A DNA stretch of 64,000 nt from Anastrepha obliqua (lineage: Eukaryota > Arthropoda > Insecta > Diptera > Tephritidae). Position numbers and translations under genes: made by a program. A model generated the notes under the pieces. The model was not told where the DNA came from and ran no database searches. It was given only the letters and a program-made list of their open reading frames with translations. Shown here piece after piece: positions 39,290-49,919 of this stretch (positions within the stretch are counted from its first letter, which is position 1; the number at the start of each line of letters is the position of its first letter). The stretch covers positions 161,078,792-161,142,791 of the forward strand of contig NC_072892.1 in NCBI RefSeq assembly GCF_027943255.1, given 5' to 3'.

Positions 39290-40312
39290 TATGTGTGTAT
39301 GTACGTACATTGTTTTTAATTTGCAAATTTCTTATCACTTTTCGCATGAGGCTCACGCTACTCATTTAGAATATTAAGTATAATTGACTATATCCTCAAA
39401 TGACTAAGTTTCGAGATATAACAGCATAGAAATGCGCGAACGTACACAGAATACTTTTTTTCGAGAGGCGGTCGCATTTCTTCTATCTCAAATATAAATA
39501 TAATATATGTCGTACGCTTGTATGTGCCAGATTTCACAATGCCTTTCTTTTTGATGGAAAAATTTACATGAGTTGATAAATTTTTTTTGATGTGCCGTTA
39601 AAAATCGATGATATGCGCGACATTGTTGAGGTGGAGGCTGAAACCGTCGGTGCAGCATTGGAAAATTCGTTCGACAGGAAGTTCTCTGCTATTGGGTATT
39701 GCCAACCGTGCAAGTCGTGGCAGCTGAGCCAGCGATTTGGATGAGCGCCCAACATGAGCTCTCCTCCTGCTGCATGCGCTCTCCTGAGCTCCTGCAACAT
39801 AGTGTTCGATTTCGCTTAAATTTTGCAAATCGGCTGACGGAAATGGCAATAAAAGAAGGCCGTGCAAAAATGGTTTAAAATCCCAATGAATAATATGCTT
39901 GGTGATTAAGATTTCTACTTTGTAGGATCTCAAGTTCTCAGGATCTCAAAATCTCTCTCTGTATGTGAAATCAATAAAAGCATTTCGTGAGAATTGTGCG
40001 AGAGCTAATACTGTCTCTAATGCAGCTAAAGTTGGCCTAGCTGTAAATTTAGCAAAATTTTCTGCCGGGATAGAATAAACAGTTTTCTAACTACTCCTCC
40101 TTGAACCATCCAGAGTGTCTGACGAAACTCATGAGCACCCTCTATTCAATATCCGACGCCCGAAGTGGGTAAGAAAGGCCTCACTAGAGGCTGAAACTTT
40201 ATTATTCACAGAGCAGTGCAGTTACAGAGAAGTTAATACATTCTTTTGTTTTCTCCTTATCAGGTTTGCAGCTTCTGAAGCATCTTCGAAAAGGCACGCC
40301 TAGCTTTAATGT
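39290..40312. other. Interval without a recognised gene
   Basis: At 39,600-39,800 both strands have open frames ~80-110 codons long with balanced composition; the plus strand reads IDDMRDIVEVEAETVGAALE. I cannot match either to a family. The rest is unremarkable. Confidence 0.3.
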
Positions 40313-40313
40313 C

Positions 40314-41526
40314 CAGGGTTCGACACTCGAAGTGTAACCAATTAAAAGGGCCATAAATTTAGTTTGGAAAATTACTTTTATTCAATTCAAATTAAAAAAT
40401 GTGTGAAATTAATACAAAATTAAAAATCAATTTACTTTTGCTCGGTCTGACCACCTTTTGCCTTGACTATGGCCTTGAGACGGTCCACAAATGAATCGTA
40501 AGCTGCCCGAATGTGACTTGCTGGTATTTTGGCCCACCCGCGGACAGTGGCTTTTTTCAGCGCCTCCAGTCTGGCGAATCTCTTAGTTCGGTCCTTGCTC
40601 TCCAAAATGGCACAAAGAGAATAATCCATCGAATTTGCGTCTGGTGACTTAGAGAGCCATTGTGTGGACGTTATGAAGTTCGGAACGTTTTTTTTAGTCA
40701 TTCTTGGTTCACTCGAGCTTTGTGAGACTGTGTCGAGTCCTGTTGAAATGTTCACGGTCTGCCACCGAAATGTTTGTCTGCTCACGGCTTTAAAGCTACC
40801 TCCAGAATACTTCCGCGTTAATATTTCGCATTTACCTTGACGCCAGGCTCGATCAAACCGATTGGAGAGCGGCCATCTGCTGTTACAGCAGGCCAACTCA
40901 TTACCTGTGGCAGATGCTACGTCCTGGTGGCCAATCGATGATGGCCAATGTTCGGAAATTGACCGCTTTCGGCCAAGCGATGCAACTCCTTCGCACTCTC
41001 AAGTCTGACTTGTTGCTGCTTTGGTGCGAGATCATGCGCCTTTTGGATCTTGTAAGGCTTGACTCGGAGATAATTTTTCAGTATGCGGTGGATGCTATGG
41101 TCAGATATTTTCAGTTCTTTCGCCATTTAATTGGCGCTTCGTCGGGGATTTCGCTCAAGTCGTTTCTTCACTTTTTGACCCATTTCGCGTGACTTTTCAG
41201 TCTTTTGATGACCACCTCCATGACGTTTCGCGATGCTCCCAGTATTTTTGCAACAAGTAATGGTGCGAGAAACAAAAACTTTATCTACTTTAAGGTGCTC
41301 GAGCCCACGAACAATCACTGGTTGTGATTTTGCAGCTAAATATAATGCAATTTGAAATCCATTACTGATTTTCTTTCTTCGCGCTTACTCTTGGCAAAAT
41401 GCTTTCACGCGCTTGTAAACAATACTCTGGACTGTCATTTAGCCAGCTAACAGACAGCTGATGCTGATGATGCCCGTTCATCATCGAGCGGCCTGAAGTT
41501 GGCTACACTTCGAGTGCCGGACCCTG
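40314..41526 (-). mobile_element. Tc1/mariner element of maT-like type, 1,213 bp
   Basis: Ends CAGGGTTCGACACTCGAAGT (40,314) and the inverse (CAGGGTCCGGCACTCGAAGT) at 41,526 match with few changes. TA follows at 41,527-41,528; on the left the expected TA is not preserved. Single gene on the minus strand, frameshifted. Confidence 0.8.
40432..41318 (-). pseudogene. maT-like transposase, frameshifted
   Basis: N-terminus (41,318 to 41,127): IVRGLEHLKVDKVFVSRTI ... RRSAN. It continues in the next frame as MAKELKISDHSIHRILKNYL and HDLAPKQQQVRLESAKELHR, the two DNA-binding parts. The core is decayed around GNE to EILTRKYSGG. The last piece includes WLSKSPDANSMDYSLCAILE, where SPDxNxMDY carries the third D, and IPASHIRAAYDSFVDRLKAI to the end KAKGGQTEQK. 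The second catalytic D is not clearly seen. Total length is about 300 codons. Confidence 0.75.
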
Positions 41527-41528
41527 TA

Positions 41529-42179
41529 TGCTTGCTTATTCAGCAGTGCCCTACGAACTCTTTATTGAGAGTAGATATAGTCTGATTACTCAAAGTCATA
41601 CTTCTTGTGTTCGGTTTCGATCCGGTTTGAGCCGCGCTCACCTTAAGATACGGCAGGATGTGCTTTTTTCTTATCTTTCGCTAGCTCATCTTATAGTAAA
41701 CTTCCTAAGTAGCACCAATGTGTCTCTTTGCAGGAACATTCTGCTTAGTCGTATCTTGCTTTGAAATATCACCTGCACCGCAGTTTCCTTCTATGTCCCT
41801 ATGATCCGGAACTTAAACGACGTGAAATCTGTTTTGCTTAGTTATCTCCTACAGCTACCGACAACAGTCCATCGTAAGATTAGAATTGAAAGTGACAGAA
41901 CCACGAAAATGTATTATCGCATAGCTGTCGCTGCATATGAAAATTCGTCTCCCTAATTATATTTATGGCTCCAACCCATTTCATAGCCTTTATGATGGCT
42001 GAGTCAAGCTTACTCTGTAGTCAAGCTTAAAGCCAACCTTGCAGATTTGTTTCTCTTCTCTTCACTGCTTGAAATTAGCATAAAAATTGTCCTTGGGAAC
42101 CGAGACAAGAGCATAGCAGTCGGTGAAGCTTGGAGAAAGTTGAATATTTTTAGTATGCAAGTGTGGAGGCTGAAAGATC
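41529..42179. other. Interval without a recognised gene
   Basis: May be further LINE-derived sequence leading to the 3' end below, but no motif is certain. Confidence 0.3.
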
Positions 42180-42560
42180 TTAGGTAGGTAGGTGGGGTGG
42201 CTGTCGCAATGACACACTTAGACCTTTCATAGGTCCATTGTGATACCACTGGGACTTATCCTTAACCTATGGGTTCCTTTTCAAACCATCCGATAGCTTT
42301 AATAAACGAGGAAAGCTTCGTTAGTTTTAGATGCGCTATGTCCGCCACATCAATTAAAAATGCCATGTCAAAAGTGTGGAACCTCCTAGTCGCTAAGCTT
42401 TCACATTCACATAAAAGGTGTCTGACTGGTTTCTCTTCTTCTGTATTTAGACAGCTTCTACAGAAATTGAGGGAGCCCCAACCATCTAGCGTGGTTGTCT
42501 ATTAGACAATGACCAGTTAATACCCTAAAGGATCTTACCAGGAAGTTTTCTTCAGGCACG
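42180..42560 (-). pseudogene. 3' end of RNase-H LINE (C-terminal zinc region and tail)
   Basis: On the minus strand CRSCLNTEEEKPVRHLLCEC (about 42,465-42,406) leads to TFDMAFLIDVADIAHLKLTK and FIKAIGWFEKEP, then the 3' UTR with 'gtggtatcacaatggaccta' type text on the reverse strand, and the CCTACCTACCTAA-style end at 42,182. It is paralogous to 44,065-44,360, 53,920-54,195 and 62,220-62,716. Confidence 0.7.
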
Positions 42561-44064
42561 AACAACTAACCTTGGTGTCGCCACCCTTAGATTGATAGAT
42601 TGCAAGGTTTGGCCATCCGAAGCAAAACTGTAAGTGCATCTTCGGCTGGCACGTCATCGGGTACTCGGCAACGAAGTAGCTTGGGTGTTGCTGAGTTGAG
42701 TTTTTGCGTATATCACCAACACAATTTCAGCTTTTTCGTAAACAAACCGCTGTCATGACCCCGGTGACATCAGCCAATCAGCTGATTCTCTCAAATTCAC
42801 TGAGAGCCGGTTAACTATCCGATATTGGCCACACCTGTTGAATTATTTGCACAATGGATTGTTCGCGAAACATAAGTAGTAACCCTCGTATATACTGTGT
42901 ATATATGTATTGCTCATCTTTTATATACATTCATACATACATTCGCACACCAGGGTATAAGAGCAAATTTCGCTTGAAAATGATTAAAGTGATTTCATCA
43001 TCAACGGCTGCCACCGATGTGAGACTTAGTTACTTGCTGTGGTTAGTATGATACTAAATATATATTAGTATGTATGTATGCATATGAAGTGTGATAAATA
43101 AAATATCTACATATCCACAGCCATGCATGCACACCGCCTTACATTCATCCATCCATCCATCCGCCCGTCCATTATTCTGTATTTGGATTATTTAATTTAC
43201 AACTATAAATGCGCTCGGTGATTGTCTGGTGTCGGTGGTCGCAATTTCTTAATATAACATAAGTAGCGTTATAAATAAATGAAAGACCGGAGCGCTTTTG
43301 CGTTGTTGTTGTATAGGTCATTTCTTTGTGCTATTTCGCGGAAAAGATTGCCTCACACGCTTGAGGTGCGTGAATTGAGCTGAGTTGCGCAGTGTGAGAT
43401 TTTGTTTGTATGTAAATAAAGGCTTTTGTTGGGTCTAATTGTGGAAAATTATGTTTCATTCTTACGTTAGTTAGCCACAAAAGGCCAATTTATTTAAATT
43501 GGATTAGAGCAAAGATTTGAAATATTTCAAAAATTAAGAAATTAGCTTCGTGGCTCATAGAAATGTTTTATGATTTGAAATTATTTATTTTTATTTCTAG
43601 CAAATACGGCCAGTTTCGCTTTTTTCTATTCGAAAATATTTATTAGAATGATTGCCCGTCGTAATGGTAAGCGTTATTGTGAACTTTTGACAAAATAACT
43701 TAAGTCGAGTTAATATTTTTGTTCTGTGAGGTATGAAATTTCTCAGTTCGAATTGCTATTTTAAATTATTCGTCATGCATAGACGAGAATTTATAGTTGA
43801 AAAGAATAAAAGTGTCATAAACATATGAGATTTTTTTTTTGCAAATCAGTATTTATTGATCTAAAAGTAAAACCGGTTAAAGTCACATAAGTGGTTTTTC
43901 TAAAAATCGATAGTTATTTATTTATATATTTTATTATTGTATGTAGTACAACAATAACAATAATAGTAATAGAAATATATAGTTATTGTTGTGTTCGTTC
44001 ATTGACCCGTGGCGTGAGCGAAAACCAACAACACAAACATCTTTTGGCTTTTCACTTCTTACTA
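42561..44064. other. Interval without a recognised gene
   Basis: Microsatellites: CATA-type near 42,925 and CATC repeats at 43,147-43,165. The patch at 42,760-42,815 ('gacatcagccaatcagctga...tcactgagag') resembles 3225-3300 inverted. No coding signal. Confidence 0.35.
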
Positions 44065-44360
44065 GGTAGGTAGGCACATATAGTGGTTGTCGGTTGACAC
44101 ACCTAGGCCTGCTGTAGGCCCATTGTGATACCACCGGGGCTATCCCCTCTCCTCACTCTGCAATGTCCTCATTGAACCAACCTGTGGCTTTAATATATCT
44201 AACAGGACTTGTTACTTTTATATCGGCTACTTCTGCCAAGTTATTCAGGGAACTTTTTCCTAAGATATTGAACCTTCTTCTATCCAGAGCCAAGCACCCG
44301 CATAGAAAGTGTTCTATACTCTCTTCTTCTTCAATGCCGTTACAGCTTCTGCAATAGTCG
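44065..44360 (-). pseudogene. 3' end of RNase-H LINE
   Basis: Minus strand: DYCRSCNGIEEEESIEHFLC, then RRRFNILGKSSLNNLAEVAD and GWFNEDIAE before the stop, with the CCTACCTACC-type end at 44,065. The Cys/His pattern CxxC...H...C is intact. The upstream side is joined at about 44,361 to an unrelated mariner piece. Confidence 0.7.
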
Positions 44361-44391
44361 TTAAAGGGCGCTCCCAGTCTGCTGGCATGCC

Positions 44392-44638
44392 CACCTGAAA
44401 AGAAAGCTGAAGGGGAGGCGTTTCGACTCCATCGAGGCGTTCCAAAAAACTGTGATAGCCGAATTGAACGGGATTCCGGCGGATGAGTTTAAAAAATGTT
44501 TCCTGCAGTGGAAGGACCGCTACCAGCGGTGTATTGACGCTCAAGGATCCTATTTTGAAGAATATTAGTTGTATAAGCCAAAAGGTTTAATAAAACTGCT
44601 TAAAAAAATAAGGCTCATTACTTTTCAATCAAACCCTG
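44392..44638 (+). pseudogene. Mariner 3' end, 58 codons plus terminal repeat
   Basis: HLKRKLKGRRFDSIEAFQKT ... DEFKKCFLQWKDRYQRCIDA and SYFEEY stop at 44,566-44,568 without a break. The following ~70 bases end in 'ttttcaatcaaaccctg' and TA (44,639-44,640), a mariner-type terminal repeat. The 5' part is absent. A third mariner type, distinct from those at 5676 and 9661. Confidence 0.8.
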
Positions 44639-44804
44639 TAGTATAGTTTCGAATGTGTATTTTATTTTGGAGGAAATTCTCAACATCGTCGGCAAAAAAA
44701 ATTATCAAAAACTTTAGCGACTTCAAACTTTCACTTTATTATACAAAAATTGAATGAACTACAAAACTGTGCATGAACATCAATTAGAAAACTTTTTTCT
44801 ATAA

Positions 44805-44945
44805 TAATAGCGGTCGACCCTCGTAAGATGATGGCAAACCTCCAAGTGTATTTCTGCCACGAAAAAGCTGCTTATAAAAAACCATTTACCGTTCGGAGTC
44901 GGTTTAAAACTGGAGCTGGGACGCACCAGACTGAGAGGGACTGTG
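44805..44945 (+). repeat. SINE body fragment
   Basis: 'gcaaacctccaagtgtattt', 'ctgccacgaaaaagctgctt' and 'ccgttcggagtcggtttaaa' are diagnostic; head and extreme tail are missing. Confidence 0.7.
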
Positions 44946-45589
44946 TCAAAATTCAAAATAAATGTATTTGTATATTGTGCCAGTTTAAAAAAGATGGAGT
45001 GTTAATGAAATTGATTTGACTGATTGAGTTCTGAATTTGTTTTTTTAAAGAGAGTTTGTGTTGTGAAAGCATTTGCTAAGATCATAAAATTCTGCATAAA
45101 AAAATCTTCACTCCATAGTACATACAACTAGAATCTATGTATATCTAAAATACTGGTCTAAAATAGGGTTTGTTTTTTGTTAATAATATTGACACAAAAA
45201 TTGAACAAAACTAATTTCTGGGTGGCGTTTTTCAGAGAATGCCTTACAAATGCAAAAAATATGTAGAATAAAAAATATGTAATTTTTCAATCTGAAACCA
45301 ATTATGTACATAATTTTTGTTTGTTAATTTTTGCTGGTTGGTTACAAAACGTCTCTCTTCTAAGAGGAATCAACATTCAAATTAATGAGCTGGTGAACAA
45401 AGGAAAGTGTTATGAAGATGTAAACTAATTTACGATTGACCAGAATTGTATCAGTCACAAAGTGCCCAACTAAAAGTGTATGCGGTGCAAATATTTTTCT
45501 ATTACCATTTACAGTTCAAGGATGCACGAATTGAGGATGAGATAAATATAAATGATTGCGTTTTCTCGTCCATTATGAACCAGTTCATT

Positions 45590-45675
45590 AACTGGTTTAA
45601 CATTAATGCAAAGGCTTAGTTGGATAACTGGTTTGATGTTGATACAGAGGTTGACTAGTTGGTTCACTGGTAAAA
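45590..45675 (+). repeat. Two to three ~37-bp tandem units
   Basis: 'aactggtttaacattaatgc' and, 37 bases on, 'aactggtttgatgttgatac', each followed by a 'ggcttagttgg' or 'ggttgactagttgg' block. It lies just outside the left end of the TIR element. Just upstream, 'aaccagttcattaactggtt' is a short palindrome. Confidence 0.55.
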
Positions 45676-45696
45676 TGCCAAGGCATAGACTGATAA

Positions 45697-47395
45697 CACT
45701 GGCGCACAAAAAAAAAAGTTGTCTGTACACCGGGTTCCTATCTATGGGCATGTTTTTCGACCTGCTGAATACGAATTTCAAGTCAGTTTGGGCCGTCCAG
45801 CCTTCAATTACGAGTAAATTGCAAAAAACCCCAAAAATTAGCGAAAATTCGAATAAAATAGCAAAAATAGCAAAAAATTGATAAAATAGCAGAAAATTGC
45901 TACTGAAAAAATTTAAAAAAATCTTTTAAACACAAATAAATAAATTTTATTGTATTGTTTATTAAAAAAATACAAGATTAAAATCTGAAAATGCTGTTTG
46001 CAATTGTAAAATCTATGAAAATTACGTATAAAAAGAATTAGAAGAACGATTTTCCTAACTTTCAAACTGTTGTCCGGTGGCATCGAACTCTTTTATTTTC
46101 AAATGATCTACGGAGAGGATTTCTCTTTCGTTTGTTATTATCTTTTGGTATATCTCTTTTGGGTGTCCAGCAATAGTCTGCCATCATGTTGATATTCCAA
46201 TTTCCTTGATACCTAGTCTCCATTTCACTTATGTCTTGATGAAAGCGTTCTCCCCGTTCTTCACTGTACTCCCCAAGATTCTCAGCAAAGTAGTCGATGT
46301 GAGAATCTAGGAAGTGTAATTTTAGATTCATTAAGCATCCTAAGCTTTTGTAATTTGTCACTAATTCTTCGACTATTGCCCTGTAGTTTTCACTTTTATT
46401 ATTTCCTAAAAAGTTATGAACAATTTTTTAAACTTACCCAAGCTGCTCCCTCCGTATCATTCATTTTGCCTATAAAATTAGCATCCTGAAATAGAGTTCT
46501 AATTCGGGGTCTATTAAAAATTCCCTGTTTTAATTTGGCATTACTTATCGCCGGAAACTTTTCTCTCAAGTACTGAAAACAATCACCATCCTTGTCCAGA
46601 GCTTTGACATATTGTTTCATGAGACCTAATTTGAGTGAAGTGGCGGTAGCAGATAGCTTGGAGGCTGAATTAATGGTGTTCGTATTACATTTTGAGTACC
46701 GGTATTTAATTGCACTCTCGTAGGCCATTCTTTTTTCACATAGTGATTCTTTCTGTCTCTGCTATCCCACAAACATAGATAGCAAGGATATTTTGTGAAT
46801 CCTGATTGTTGGCCTAAAAGAAGTGTTGCGATTTTGAGATCCCCGCAAATTTGCCATTGGTGTTCTGAATACTTTAACTTGTCCAATATAATTTCCAAAT
46901 TTTCATAGGTCTCCATAAGCTTCGTCGAATGGGCTATTGGAATTGGCGCTAATATGTTTCCAATGTGAAGCAAGACAGCTTTGAGACTTCTATTTAATGA
47001 ATCTATAAAGAGTCTCCACCCATCGTCTTTATAGATATTAGGTTTTAATTCATCAACCAAGCTTTTAACATTGGAACAGTACACCACCGAGTTCTCTCGT
47101 CCTTTGTGAAAAACTTCCGGAACTCCTCTTCTCTATTCCGATAAAAGTAAGTACGATCGAAATTAGTATGTAACGGATCAAAATACAAAAAAAATTATGC
47201 TTTCCTTAGATCTCAAAAGTTTTTTTTGCCAAAACATGGAATGTTCGCAATTTTTTGGATTTGTTTGCAATTTACTCGAAATTGAAGGCTGGACGGCCCA
47301 AAACTGACTTGAAATTCGTACTCAGCGGGTCGAAAAACATGCCCGTAGATAGGTGGCGCCCAGTGTACAGACAATTTTTTTTTTGTGTGCCGGTG
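45697..47395 (-). mobile_element. Unclassified TIR element, 1,699 bp, with ~130-bp inverted repeats
   Basis: The left arm (45,697-45,828) and right arm (47,264-47,395) are inverted copies at high identity. Outermost bases read CACTGGCGCACAAAAA and CACCGGCACACAAAAA, followed by an A-run and TTGTCTGTACAC in both. TAA lies directly outside each end (45,694-45,696 and 47,396-47,398), a possible 3-bp target duplication. Between the arms one conserved protein is encoded on the minus strand. The architecture is that of a DNA transposon, but TAA duplication and protein do not fit Tc1/mariner, so the superfamily is left open. Confidence 0.7.
46090..47160 (-). pseudogene. Protein of the TIR element, conserved-looking, frameshifted (candidate transposase)
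   Basis: Reading down the minus strand: TYFYRNREEEFRKFFTKDER, a frame change near 47,090, VYCSNVKSLVDELK, WRLFIDSLNRSLKAVLLH, WQICGDLKIATLLLGQQSGF, YPCYLCLWDSRDRKNHYVKK. A shift near 46,630 leads to LKLGLMKQYVKALDKDGDCF, and one near 46,435 to NFLGNNKSENYRAIVEELVT. The end has GERFHQDISEMETRYQGNWN and MMADYCWTPKRDIP. I recall similar multi-copy proteins of unknown function in other arthropods. The Asp residues in FIDS and CGDLK and the Glu in GERFH could be an RNase-H-fold triad, and CYLC a zinc site; that is inference. Only about three frameshifts in 350 codons. Confidence 0.6.
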
Positions 47396-47398
47396 TAA

Positions 47399-48150
47399 TT
47401 GACTTTTCGTGCAGGCAACGCCTTATAAAAAACACCAGTTGCAAACAATGAAAAAAGTAAGAAGACGAACTATTTCAGCCGCAAAGCAAAGTGGTAGTGA
47501 AGCAATTCAAAATTAGTAAGTTTGACTGCAGTGAAGTTAGCATAGACATGTATTTGTTAAATATTCAATGCATTAATCTTTAAATTTGACTAATTTTTAA
47601 ATTGCAAAAGAGCTTAGTGGCTTACTTTTTCTTTTTATACCATCCATGCATGCCAATTAAGGCTTTTTTGCATTTTTTCAACTTTTTTCAAATCAACTAA
47701 TTTCTTTCTCTGCTTTTTTTTTAGTTTTTTTCTGTTGTTAGCTTATCTTAAGGTTATATACTTCCAAAATACGAGTGTGAATATTTTTATAAATATTTCT
47801 ATTCAAAGGCAATTCGATCCACTAATACATATATACATATATGTGTGCGTAAATATTTCTTAAAAGACACGCACAAAGGCGGACAGAAATTAAATTTATT
47901 GCAAAAGGCTGCGGCTGGAGTACACACCTTAGGATATTTAATCCTTTAGGATTGTGTTAATATAAAAGTGTTAGTGTTTAAGCTGTCTGCCCATGGCTCA
48001 GTAGTGTCGTAATTTAGGATAAATCGATTGCAGTGCTTATTTAAAATTCAGCGTTTCTGTTTAAGCATTGCACATGAAAAAAGAAAAACTAAAATTTTTT
48101 TTATATCTTTGATTTATACACAACATATACATAAACACACACATGCACAT
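47399..48150. other. Interval without a recognised gene
   Basis: AT-rich; no frame with motifs. It ends where an RT fragment begins. Confidence 0.3.
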
Positions 48151-48153
48151 TTC

Positions 48154-49060
48154 ATAACATTGGACGTAAAAAATGCATTTAACTCTGCATGCTGGTCCCA
48201 CATTATGCAAGCTTTAGGGAACCTGGACACGCCACCATATCTATTGCGTTTGATAAAAAGCTACCTGTCAGATGGAATACTACTCTATGACATAGACGAA
48301 GGAGTTAAGCAATATAGAGTAACTGGGGGAGTACCGCAAGGCTCTGTGCTGGGCCCTCTATTGTCGAATGTGCTCTACCGCGGAATCCCCCGCATCCCAA
48401 TACCAAAAGCAGTCCAATTAATCGGATACGCGGATGATATTGCGTTGGCAATAGTGGCAAAAGAGCTTCATCAAATTAAGGGGTAATTTCTGGCATAATG
48501 CCCCCAAATATAATGGCTCTGGAAAGTAAGAGAATATATGACGAAAGCCGAAGCCTTGACAGGTCGTTAATAGCTGAGGAGCGCAAAGAAATCAAATACG
48601 AGAGTCTATCTAAATGGCAAAGACGCTGGGATTTAACAACCAAAGGGAGATGGACACACCGACTCATTAGTAATGTGCAGGCATGGGTCGATAGAAAACA
48701 TGGTAATGTCGACTTTTCTATGACGCAGTTCCTGACAGAACATGGTTGTTTTAGAGAATACCTCCACAAGTATGGCCATGATGCTTATTTTGTGCCAATG
48801 CTAATGAAAATGCGGAACATATTTTCTTTCACTGCCAAAGATATAGTAAAGAACGAGAGTTTTTGGAGAACCAAATAGCAGAACCAATAACACCGGACAA
48901 TGTTGCTCCACACATACTATTGTACAATCTAAAGAAGTAAAAAAATTGTCAGCGTTCGTACTCAATGATTTGAGACAAATGGAGAGAAGGCGAAAAAGCG
49001 AAAGCATAGCTAATGGGTGGCTCTCTCAGCATGCGTCCGTGTACAATAAAGAGTGTGAAC
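48154..49060 (+). pseudogene. R1-type LINE ORF2 fragment (RT core and C-terminal zinc region)
   Basis: TLDVKNAFNSACWSHIMQAL (motif A), GGVPQGSVLGPLLSNVLY (motif B) and IGYADDIALAIVAKEL (motif C) are clear. A deletion near 48,480 then leads to ESLSKWQRRWDLTTKGRWTH and MTQFLTEHGCFREYLHKYGH. After a frame change at ~48,795 comes ENAEHIFFHCQRYSKEREFL, the H...C of the zinc region, and finally LNDLRQMERRRK. 5' truncated. R1 elements often target rDNA, but members of the clade also live elsewhere; nothing around here is rDNA. Confidence 0.8.
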
Positions 49061-49917
49061 CGATCAGCACAAAGGAAGCTTGTGGTGAAGAATCCTTGTG
49101 GAGAGCAGAGAAGTTTCACATTGTACTCTCAACTATGCTTAAGCAAAGCAATGCTTCATCTGCCCATATATGTATGTACATATTTGTAACACGTCCTCGC
49201 AAAAACAACTGCATAAAAAAGTGAATAGAACCGTTCTAAAGCCAATTGCGACATGCAATTAAACGATACCGGAAGAAGTAAAGGGATGAGGGGAGATTAT
49301 ATAGTATACAGACGGAGTCACGTGCTTTATTTAGTATACACTTATATGTAAGTATATGCACTAAACTCCTACAACAGTTCATTCATTTGGCATTCTAAGT
49401 CACTCTCATATAGCTCTGCAACATAATCTGCACAACACTAACTCAGCACTCTGCTTAGCATTTGGGCGAAAGGGCTTGTAAACAAATAGCGATAGAGAGC
49501 GCATCTCAATACACGACACTGAGGAGAAAACATGTTTGTTTTACAGTTCAGTGTACTCATAACGTGAAAGGCAATTGATTTGAAACACAATCGATTCGCA
49601 AGGCAATTGCATCGAATGCAACAATAAATTTACATTTGAAGAATACAACAATTTAAAAACGTAACCTGTGAAATTAAAAGAAGCAGAGTCTACTCTATTC
49701 AAAGTTTAATTTATTTGTTTAATAAAAGTGTGTTTATGTGTAAAATTACTTCAAACATATTGTGTAATAAGATATATTATTTAATGTTGAGTGCATAAAT
49801 TAGAAAATCCTGCATGAACGCCATCAAGAGTTTCCGTTGGTAATGAATGAACTTAAATGAACTCTAAAAAAATTTGTTTTTACCTCATTCTCATTTTGCA
49901 TGCATTTTTTGGGAACA
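49061..49917. other. Interval without a recognised gene
   Basis: The first ~150 bases may be the LINE 3' UTR. The rest is AT-rich with no signal. Confidence 0.35.
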
Positions 49918-49919
49918 TA

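Noticed and set aside
39598..39933. 111-codon minus-strand frame and its plus-strand partner
   Set aside because: I could not match either to any family or find paired element ends; kept only as an unassigned interval.
42760..42815. Patch resembling 3225-3300 as a defined repeat family
   Set aside because: Similarity is limited to a few words such as 'atcagctga' and 'gacgtcac/gacatcag'; not enough to annotate a boundary.
46405..46440. A 33-base GTAAGT...TTTTTAG segment in the TIR-element gene, looking like an intron
   Set aside because: Too short for a fly intron, and the segment itself encodes conserved-looking text (KIVHNFLGN) in the next frame, so a frameshift is simpler.
48163..49060. 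R1-type fragment as evidence for nearby ribosomal DNA
   Set aside because: No rRNA sequence surrounds it; R1-clade elements outside rDNA are common.
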